The position numbers and the translations under genes are program-made. A stretch of DNA of 21,949 nt from a virus: the IMG/VR virus record IMGVR_UViG_3300025085_000222, positions 1-21,949 of that record; one strand, written 5' to 3'. Positions 1-5,229 of this stretch are shown here, one piece after another (the stretch's first letter is position 1; each line of letters begins with the position of its first letter). The notes beneath the pieces were generated by a model, which saw only the letters and a list, made by a program, of their open reading frames with translations, was not told where the DNA came from and made no database searches.

Positions 1-1
1 A

Positions 2-442
2 GAAGTCTACCCTAATCACACGTTTAAGGGATGGGGTGATCCCTCTGGTAACAATAAGAACCAGTCTAACTCTGAAACACCGTTCCAAATCATGCGAGCC
101 GCAGGTATTCCCTGTCAACCTACTGCCTCTAATGATCCTATGAAGCGTAGAGCCGCGCTAGAAGTGCCTATGAAAGAAATGTGTATGGATGGTAAGCCTA
201 GATTCATCGTCCTACCTAAAGCATCTATGATCCGCAAAGGGTTACAAGGTGGTTTCTGCTACCGTAGAGTCCAGACTACAGGGGAAAGATACACTGATGA
301 GCCTGATAAGAACGAATATTCACACCCTGTTGAGGCTTTGGAGTACGCATTGCAAGGTGAGGGCGAGGGTCGTGCCGCATTAAGACGTACTGATACGTTT
401 TCTAAACCTGTAACAGCAAAGATACAAGTCAGTGTCTTCTAA
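2..442 (+). CDS. terL: Terminase large subunit, C-terminal part (5' end outside window)
   Basis: This is the C-terminal nuclease part of the phage DNA-packaging motor; the ATPase domain lies left of the window. The frame is open from base 2. The fragment begins with a GWGDPSGNN segment at residues 10-18, which matches the region around a catalytic Asp (D13 here) of the RNase H-like terminase nuclease fold. Next come a region matching 'Gi.cqPTaSNDp.kR' and a C-terminal KNEYSHPVEALEYAL segment, the usual end of this family in podoviruses and marine phages. The nuclease cuts concatemeric DNA at the portal. An internal ATG at 92 is not the start, because the conserved GDPSG segment precedes it. 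The 3' end overlaps the next gene by 11 bases. Terminase lies directly upstream of the portal here, unlike T7, where it is near the right end. Family assignment is firm; the nuclease role is known from relatives. Confidence 0.88.
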   Translation, partial: EVYPNHTFKGWGDPSGNNKNQSNSETPFQIMRAAGIPCQPTASNDPMKRRAALEVPMKEMCMDGKPRFIVLPKASMIRKGLQGGFCYRRVQTTGERYTDEPDKNEYSHPVEALEYALQGEGEGRAALRRTDTFSKPVTAKIQVSVF

Positions 443-782
443 AGTTTATGTGATTTTTGAGGATGATCAGCAAAGATGGTGGTCAAAATTCTTAAAAAAA
501 GGCATTAGGCACTGTTATATTGTCAAGCCTACGCCAAATTCTTTCATTATTTACGGAAAATCAGTCAAAAGCGTCGATTTATTTACTGTAATAGACCAAA
601 AGAGTATAATCGAGGGTAAATATATAATGAAGAGTTATATACCTAGAGAATGCAGAAGATCATTATTTATGCTGAATACTTGTGTAGGTCATACTAAACA
701 GATATTAGGTATCAACAATCCTTTCATTCTAACACCATATCAATTATTAAAGCATCTAAGGAGTCACCATGAAGCGGCCTAA
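432..782 (+). CDS. Small protein of unknown function, possible permuted papain-like (NlpC/LRAT-type) fold
   Basis: A 116-residue protein between terminase and portal. It starts at GTG 432, overlapping the terminase end by 11 bases, and no strong ribosome binding site is visible, so translational coupling is likely. I do not recognise a named family with certainty; similar small proteins are common at this position in marine podoviruses. Features: an N-terminal 'WWSKFLKKGIRHCY' stretch with H27, a mixed beta region, then 'LNTCVGHTKQILGI' with C84 at a helix start, then 'LTPYQLLKHL' at residues 100-109. The order His first, then Asn-x-Cys at the start of a helix, then a TP..L motif resembles circularly permuted papain-fold proteins such as LRAT and YiiX. 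That is an inference from motif order only. It has no signal peptide. The gene looks more AT-rich than its neighbours and overlaps the next gene by 14 bases. Confidence 0.72.
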   Translation: MSSKVYVIFEDDQQRWWSKFLKKGIRHCYIVKPTPNSFIIYGKSVKSVDLFTVIDQKSIIEGKYIMKSYIPRECRRSLFMLNTCVGHTKQILGINNPFILTPYQLLKHLRSHHEAA

Positions 783-1065
783 AACACCAGAGCCTACGGC
801 ACAAGAGAAAGCTGTAGTAGAAAGACAAAGTAGAATGCTCGATGAAGAGATGGAAGAAAGTGAGAAAAGATTAAAAGCTTTGGCTCGTGGCAAGCTAGGG
901 TCTAAGTCCTTGTTAGCAAAAGCTGGCAGTGCTAGTGGGCAATCAGGTGTAGCAAGAGGGTTTACTGGGGCTGGTATGTTTGGAGGAGGTGGCGCAGGAA
1001 GCTCTGGGTTACGCTCTGGTACAGGATATACTGCAACTACCAATCCTACAAAAAAGGCTAGATAA
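769..1065 (+). CDS. Small phage head-region protein, unknown function
   Basis: A 98-residue protein with a clear ribosome binding site (AAGGAG, 758-763) six bases before the ATG. Residues 1-45 are charged and predicted helical, rich in Glu, Lys and Arg. The C-terminal half (about 60-98) is low in complexity and rich in Gly, Ser and Ala, including GMFGGGGAGSSGLRSG. I do not recognise a defined family; small Gly-rich proteins immediately upstream of the portal gene are common in podovirus genomes. The stop codon is directly followed by the portal ATG, so the two are probably co-translated. A minor head or portal-associated role is suggested by position only. Confidence 0.72.
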   Translation: MKRPKTPEPTAQEKAVVERQSRMLDEEMEESEKRLKALARGKLGSKSLLAKAGSASGQSGVARGFTGAGMFGGGGAGSSGLRSGTGYTATTNPTKKAR

Positions 1066-2637
1066 ATGAAATTGCCAAAAGAATTAGGATCATTAGAAGA
1101 TTTAAAAACTAGAGAGTCTGTAGCGTTTAACAAGATGGCATCATGGTATGACCTATTAGATGATACCTATGAATACTTTCTTCCTAACAGAAACTTGTTT
1201 GACTCTAATACTACTGGCTCAAAGAAGATGGATCGTATCTTTGACTCTACTGCTATCGAAGCTATCCAGCAGGGAGCGAGTAAGCTACAAGAAAACATTG
1301 CTCCTATCTGGAGTAACTGGGCAACCTTTGCTCCATCCTTAAATGTTGTTAAGGCATTAGAGACTGGTGAGTTTGATGTCTCTGAAGAAGACATAAGAAA
1401 AAACCTAGAAGAGCAAGCAGACATTGTATTTGATTTTATTAACCGATCTAACTTTGCTACACAGTTCTATGAGCACGCTCTTGATCTCTTAGTCGGTACA
1501 GGTACATTACGTATTGATGAGACTGACAACACGAATATGCCATTAGTGTTTAACGCTATCCCACAGAAAGGTATTGCGTTTGAAGAAGGGCCGTATGGCT
1601 CTATTGAGACACACTGGCGCAGGTTTAATGTTAAGGCGCGTAACCTTAAAAGACAGTGGAGAGGTTTCAAGCCTTCAGAAAATGTACAGAACTTAATAGA
1701 CAATCAGCCCGATGCAGAAGTAGAACTTAGTGAAGGCGTTGTGTATATGCCTAAGTCTGAGAAATACTACGGCTGTGTATGGGTCAAAGGTGAAGATCGT
1801 ATAAGCTGGAAAGAAGACTTTGGTGACTCAAGCCCTTGGGTAACTGGTCGTTACTCTAAAGTCTCTGGTGAGATACGTGGTCGTGGCCCTGCTGTACAGG
1901 CGTTGCCTGATGTGCGTTCACTAAACAAAGTAAAAGAATTTGTACTACAGAAAGCCGCTATTGACCTGTCAGGTATGTATACAGCTACAGATGATGGCGT
2001 GACTAACCCCTACAATATTGTTATAAGCCCAGGGGTTGTTATTCCAGTTGGTTCTAACAACTCATCTAACCCTTCTATTCAAAGATTAGATACTGGTGCT
2101 AACCTAGCATTGGCGCAATTTGAAATGCAGGAGCTACAGACTGCTATTAAACGTGCTTTGTTTAACGATCTGCGCGATCCTACTGGTGCTGTGCGTTCTG
2201 CGACAGAGGTAGCCATAGAGTCAAGAGAGTTAGCTAAGAGAATCGGTAGTGCGTTTGGTCGATTACAAACAGAAGTTCTTGTTCCTATCCTTAAACGTGT
2301 TGTCCATATCCTTACACGTAGGGGAATACTACAGCCTTTAAAGTTAGATGGGCGTGACATTGAGATTAAGTTCTTATCACCTCTAGCTAAAGCACAGGAT
2401 GCTGAAGATATTATCAATGTCCAACAAGCAGTACAGTTTGTCTTGCAGAATGCTGGCCCAGATCAAGCTAAGATTGGATTCAAGCAAGAAGACTTTGGAA
2501 CATGGGTAGCGTCTAAGACTGGAATGCCTGCTGAACTTGTAAGAACACCTACTGAGAAAGCACAGGTTATTCAGGCAGGTGCAGAAGCCGCACAAGCTGG
2601 TATGAAACCCTCGCAAGCACCGATGCCTGTTCAATGA
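1066..2637 (+). CDS. Portal protein (head-to-tail connector)
   Basis: A 523-residue protein of the podovirus head-to-tail connecting (portal) family, the dodecameric ring at one capsid vertex through which DNA is packaged and ejected and to which the tail is fixed. The length fits the family (roughly 500-560). The N-terminus carries the typical 'R..LF......G.KKMDRIFDSTA' pattern at about residues 42-62, followed by A..KLQENI.P.WSNW. Later come GRGPAVQALPDVRSLN (about 272-287) and a C-terminal helical region with ATEVAIESRELAKRIG and GRLQTEVL..ILKRV, typical of the clip, stem and crown part of T7-type connectors. The C-terminus is Gln/Ala/Pro-rich. The ATG directly follows the stop of the upstream gene, with AAGG about ten bases before it. 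The 3' end overlaps the next gene as ATGA. Confidence 0.93.
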   Translation: MKLPKELGSLEDLKTRESVAFNKMASWYDLLDDTYEYFLPNRNLFDSNTTGSKKMDRIFDSTAIEAIQQGASKLQENIAPIWSNWATFAPSLNVVKALETGEFDVSEEDIRKNLEEQADIVFDFINRSNFATQFYEHALDLLVGTGTLRIDETDNTNMPLVFNAIPQKGIAFEEGPYGSIETHWRRFNVKARNLKRQWRGFKPSENVQNLIDNQPDAEVELSEGVVYMPKSEKYYGCVWVKGEDRISWKEDFGDSSPWVTGRYSKVSGEIRGRGPAVQALPDVRSLNKVKEFVLQKAAIDLSGMYTATDDGVTNPYNIVISPGVVIPVGSNNSSNPSIQRLDTGANLALAQFEMQELQTAIKRALFNDLRDPTGAVRSATEVAIESRELAKRIGSAFGRLQTEVLVPILKRVVHILTRRGILQPLKLDGRDIEIKFLSPLAKAQDAEDIINVQQAVQFVLQNAGPDQAKIGFKQEDFGTWVASKTGMPAELVRTPTEKAQVIQAGAEAAQAGMKPSQAPMPVQ

Positions 2638-2915
2638 GTTGGTCAAATATTGATCAACTTGCTGATTCAGAAGTTGCTAAAAAACAAGCAGAAATACGTA
2701 AGCGTAATGCTAACGACTTAGCTAAGGCATATCACAGAGTCTTTACAACTGATGATGGAGCGCGTATCTTAGCAGACCTGACCAGAAGGTTTGTATATGA
2801 GAACGACACTTCTTTTGGTTCAGAAAATATTAATTATGAAGCCGCTTACCATAATGGTGAGGGTGGGGTAATTAAGTTTTTAATCAATCAGATGAAACAA
2901 GCTGAAATCAAATAA
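2634..2915 (+). CDS. Bbp19-like small phage protein
   Basis: A 93-residue protein translationally coupled to the portal by an ATGA overlap. Residues 28-60 (LAKAYHRVFTTDDGARILAD, then LTRRFV) match the short domain named after Bbp19 of Bordetella phage BPP-1: 'Y..vF.t.dG..vL.dL...f'. In relatives this small protein sits between portal and scaffold or capsid genes; its function is not established. The C-terminal segment (YEAAYHNGEGGVIKFLINQM) also follows the family pattern, in which a short helix comes after an 'R.G...v...i' stretch. It is cytosolic, with no membrane segment. A head-assembly role is inferred from position. Confidence 0.8.
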   Translation: MSWSNIDQLADSEVAKKQAEIRKRNANDLAKAYHRVFTTDDGARILADLTRRFVYENDTSFGSENINYEAAYHNGEGGVIKFLINQMKQAEIK

Positions 2916-2925
2916 GGACTAAGTT

Positions 2926-3633
2926 ATGTCAGAAGAACAAGCCGCTGTACAAAGCGATACCTTGTTAGACAGTGCTACACCAGAACTTTTAGAAGGTGAG
3001 TATTTTTTAACCGATGGTATCAAAGGAACTGGTGAAGTACCCGAATGGCTAGATACAAAATATAAGTCTGTAGCAGATCAAGCTAAAGGATATTCTGAGT
3101 TATCAAAGAAGTTCGGTGGATTTAAAGGAACTCCTAAAGACGGTTATACACCCCCTGAAGGCATTGAGAGTGATGATGCTTTGTATCAAGAGTTAGAGGC
3201 ATTTGCTACTAAGACCAACATGAGTGCTGATGCGTTCGGGGAAGCATGGGAACTATTGTCTGCTCAAGATTATGCCGCGCAAGAGGTTAATCAAGAATAC
3301 GAGCTAGAGAAGCTGGGAGAGAATGCTCAGGAAAGAATTAAGACTGTAGAAGGGTTTATGAAGAACAACCTTGATCCAGAGACTTACGAGCAAGCAAGAG
3401 ACTTAGTAACAAGCGCAGATACTATTGCACTTGTTGAAATGCTAGTACAGGCTACTGCTCCTGCTAAACTGCCAATGGAAGGAGGGCATAACCCTCAAGG
3501 TCTATCTTGGGAAGCTATCGAGACAGAGATGTTTAAGAAAGACGATCAAGGAAACTTCCTAAGAAGCACAAATATAGAACACGAACGCAAGATTCAGAAT
3601 ATGTTGGAAGCGTGGGGCGGTTCAGGTAATTGA
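2926..3633 (+). CDS. Scaffolding protein (capsid assembly)
   Basis: A 235-residue, acidic, mostly helical protein between portal and major capsid genes, the position and character of a T7 gp9-like scaffolding (capsid assembly) protein. It would guide procapsid formation and leave before or during DNA packaging. Visible features: an acidic N-terminus; 'PEWLDTKYKSVADQAKGYSELSKKFGGFKG' at about 39-68, a pattern typical of phage scaffold proteins; PKDGYTPPEG; a charged central helix; and a C-terminal part ending with helical 'IEHERKIQNMLEAWGG', where scaffold proteins usually contact the capsid. The ribosome binding site AAGGA (2914-2918) lies seven bases before the ATG. The -35 box of the next promoter overlaps its last codons. 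The call rests on position and composition more than on sequence identity. Confidence 0.82.
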   Translation: MSEEQAAVQSDTLLDSATPELLEGEYFLTDGIKGTGEVPEWLDTKYKSVADQAKGYSELSKKFGGFKGTPKDGYTPPEGIESDDALYQELEAFATKTNMSADAFGEAWELLSAQDYAAQEVNQEYELEKLGENAQERIKTVEGFMKNNLDPETYEQARDLVTSADTIALVEMLVQATAPAKLPMEGGHNPQGLSWEAIETEMFKKDDQGNFLRSTNIEHERKIQNMLEAWGGSGN

Positions 3634-3659
3634 TTAATATAGGGTAAAAGGTGTATAAT
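3630..3659 (+). promoter_or_regulatory. Candidate sigma70-type promoter for the major capsid gene
   Basis: TTGATT (3630-3635, 4 of 6 matches to the -35 consensus) and a perfect TATAAT (3654-3659) are separated by 18 bases. Transcription would start near 3666, leaving a leader of about 120 bases before the capsid ATG at 3785. The -35 box overlaps the end of the scaffold gene. It is one of only two good host-type promoters I see in the window. Confidence 0.62.
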
Positions 3660-3683
3660 CAGTACACTGGATACCCTTTTCCC
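3642..3683. promoter_or_regulatory. Imperfect dyad overlapping the -10 box
   Basis: GGG (3642-3644), AAAAGG (3646-3651) and GTAT (3653-3656) pair with ATAC (3671-3674), CCTTTT (3675-3680) and CCC (3681-3683), giving 13 base pairs with single-base bulges at 3645 and 3652 and a 14-base loop. The left arm covers the start of the TATAAT box and the right arm lies just past the expected transcription start. It could be an operator, or a hairpin in RNA made from upstream that ends or stabilises the scaffold transcript. Confidence 0.45.
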
Positions 3684-3688
3684 AAAGG

Positions 3689-3728
3689 CCCAGTAAATTT
3701 AGGTTGAATGCTGACCATTTTTACTGGG
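3689..3728 (+). promoter_or_regulatory. Leader hairpin upstream of the major capsid gene
   Basis: CCCAGTAAA (3689-3697) is an exact inverted repeat of TTTACTGGG (3720-3728). Inside the loop, TTAGG and TGACC can pair further (GGTT 3702-3705 with GACC or GGCC-type pairing at 3713-3716), extending the stem. The hairpin lies within the predicted capsid leader RNA, about 55 bases before the ATG. It is followed by A-rich and T-rich tracts (3735-3760) and the GAGGAA ribosome binding site at 3773-3778. Likely roles are protection of the capsid mRNA 5' end or control of its translation. There is no T run right after the stem, so it is a poor intrinsic terminator. Confidence 0.55.
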
Positions 3729-3784
3729 TACTCAGCAAAAAACCTTGAAAACTTTTTTTTAATACTCTTTTCGAGGAAATCATT

Positions 3785-4615
3785 ATGAGTGCTAATCTAT
3801 CAGCCGTAGCGTCGATTGAATTTGACAGTCTTGTCAAACACGCCTACGCACAAAAAGGGCTATTGAAGCCTGCCGTAACAATCCGTAACAATGTAGTTGG
3901 CGACACCTACAAATTCCGTAACATGGGCAAAGGACTTGCTAACCAAAAAGCAACCTCTGCTGATGTTGTTCCTATGGGCATAAGCTATGACTTTGCAGTA
4001 GCAACTCTTGCTAACTGGAATGCTCCTGAGTACACGGACATCTTTGATCAAGCTGAAGTAAACTTTGACGAGAAACAAGAGTTAGCAGACACTATTGCTG
4101 GCGCTTTGGGTCGTCGTAGTGACCAGCTAGTAATTGATGCTATTGATGCAATCACTCCTTCTTCTACTGTTGCACACGGTAGCACAGGACTGACTATGGC
4201 TAAGGTCATTGATGCTCAAGTAGCATTGCGTGGTCAAGCTGTTCCTAATGCTAACTTGTATGCCGCAATTAACAGTGCAGGACTTGGCGGTCTTTTGAAA
4301 GATGAGAAGGCAACTTCTGCTGACTACCAAGCTGTGAAAGCACTTGTTAGCGGTGGCGTAAATAGCCTAGCTGGATTCCAGTTCATCATTCTTGATGATC
4401 GTGCTGAAGGTGGATTGACTGTTACAACTAACACTGTTGATTCATACTTCTTTAGCCGTGACGCTGTTGGACTTGCTATTGGTATTGACATGAAGACCTC
4501 TGTGGATTGGGTTGCACAGAAGACTTCTTGGCTCTGCAACGGCATGATGAAAGCTGGTGCTGTCGTACGTGATGTTGACGGTATCTGTAAAGTTGAGTAC
4601 AAAGATAACGTATAA
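3785..4615 (+). CDS. Major capsid protein
   Basis: A 276-residue major capsid protein of presumed HK97 fold that builds the icosahedral head. It follows portal and scaffold, has its own promoter and leader upstream and a terminator directly after it, which fits a protein needed in hundreds of copies. The sequence has the look of the family: an N-terminal helix with 'FDSLVKHAYAQKG', 'IRNNVVGDTYKFRNMGKG' (about 34-51), a mid segment 'APEYTDIFDQAEVNFDEKQELADTIAGALGRRSDQLVIDAI' (residues about 80-120) and a C-terminal beta-rich part with 'VDWVAQKTSWLCNGMMKAGAVV'. The strongest diagnostic is the D..D....Fde..eLa..i..algRR.Dqlii.Ai pattern seen in many phage capsid proteins. The ribosome binding site GAGGAA ends seven bases before the ATG. 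No T7 gp10A/B-type frameshift extension is apparent. Confidence 0.9.
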   Translation: MSANLSAVASIEFDSLVKHAYAQKGLLKPAVTIRNNVVGDTYKFRNMGKGLANQKATSADVVPMGISYDFAVATLANWNAPEYTDIFDQAEVNFDEKQELADTIAGALGRRSDQLVIDAIDAITPSSTVAHGSTGLTMAKVIDAQVALRGQAVPNANLYAAINSAGLGGLLKDEKATSADYQAVKALVSGGVNSLAGFQFIILDDRAEGGLTVTTNTVDSYFFSRDAVGLAIGIDMKTSVDWVAQKTSWLCNGMMKAGAVVRDVDGICKVEYKDNV

Positions 4616-4637
4616 GTTGTTTTTGGGTAAACTGATT

Positions 4638-4656
4638 GGGGGCTTCGGCCCCCTTT
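4638..4656 (+). terminator. Hairpin terminator after the capsid gene
   Basis: GGGGGC (4638-4643) and GCCCCC (4648-4653) form a six-pair GC stem closed by a TTCG tetraloop, followed by TTTCTC. It lies 22 bases after the capsid stop. The U tract is short, so it may be partial, letting some transcription continue into the tail genes. Confidence 0.8.
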
Positions 4657-4671
4657 CTCAAAGAGGTTAGT

Positions 4672-5229
4672 ATGGCAGAAAAGATTAAGTTAATTTCTAA
4701 CGCCTTGATATTAATTGGCGATCTGCCAGTTACGTCATTAAGCGGTAATAGCAGAGCAGAGACAGTTGCTAATAACCTATATGACAACATTGTACAGTCC
4801 GAAATGTCTAAGTACCGATGGGGATTTTCCAGACGTACAGCACAACTAGCAATGACTCCTCAGACTCCTGTAGGAACTGAATACCAAAATATGTACCAGT
4901 TGCCGTCTGACTTGATTAACGTAATTAAGTTAGAGCCAGCAGTACGATACAGAATCTATGGGGATAAGGTGTACACTAATACATCTGGCCCTTTATACAT
5001 TGATTACACAGCGAATGTTCCTGAAAGCGAATGGCCTGTCTACTTTGCTAAGATGATAGAGTATGCTTTGGCAATGGACTTTGCTCCTTCTATTAGAGAC
5101 AGTGCGGCATCTGCTGAGATCAATGCAAACAAGTATGTGAACGCATCTCGTATGGCGCGTTACACTGACTCACAACAATACCCTACTGAGCCAATGAGAA
5201 GCCAACCATTTATTAATGTGAGGCGTTAA
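4672..5229 (+). CDS. Tail tubular protein A (T7 gp11-like)
   Basis: A 185-residue protein of the T7 gp11 tail tubular A family, which forms the ring joining the portal to the tail nozzle. The N-terminus 'KIKLISNALILIGDLPVTSL' is the usual opening of the family, followed by an 'AETVANNLYDNIVQSEMSKYRWGFSRR' segment that matches the pattern 'v..lYd...r..L....W.FA..r..L'. The middle contains 'YQLPSDLINVIKL' and the C-terminal helix 'YFAKMIEYALAMDFA'. The start is ATG 4672, preceded by AGAGG at 4662-4666. A TTG start at 4636 in the same frame would put the first codons inside the terminator stem and is rejected. The stop shares one base with the next start (TAATG). Confidence 0.9.
   Translation: MAEKIKLISNALILIGDLPVTSLSGNSRAETVANNLYDNIVQSEMSKYRWGFSRRTAQLAMTPQTPVGTEYQNMYQLPSDLINVIKLEPAVRYRIYGDKVYTNTSGPLYIDYTANVPESEWPVYFAKMIEYALAMDFAPSIRDSAASAEINANKYVNASRMARYTDSQQYPTEPMRSQPFINVRR

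Noticed and set aside
1050-1056. A-AAA-AAG slippery heptamer in frame at the end of the small Gly-rich gene before the portal
   Set aside because: A -1 shift would read only GGC before a TAG at 1059-1061, adding one residue and never reaching the portal frame. It is most likely just a Lys-Lys pair.
756-1133. Minus-strand 125-residue frame opposite the small Gly-rich gene
   Set aside because: Shadow of two well-supported plus-strand genes; Pro-rich from antisense Gly codons.
4616-4635. Stop-codon readthrough or frameshift extension of the capsid protein, as in T7 gene 10
   Set aside because: Reading past the TAA meets another stop after four codons, and the terminator follows at once.
4636-4671. 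Extended N-terminus of the tail tubular protein A from TTG 4636
   Set aside because: It would be encoded by the terminator stem-loop and has no ribosome binding site, while ATG 4672 has AGAGG and begins the conserved family N-terminus.
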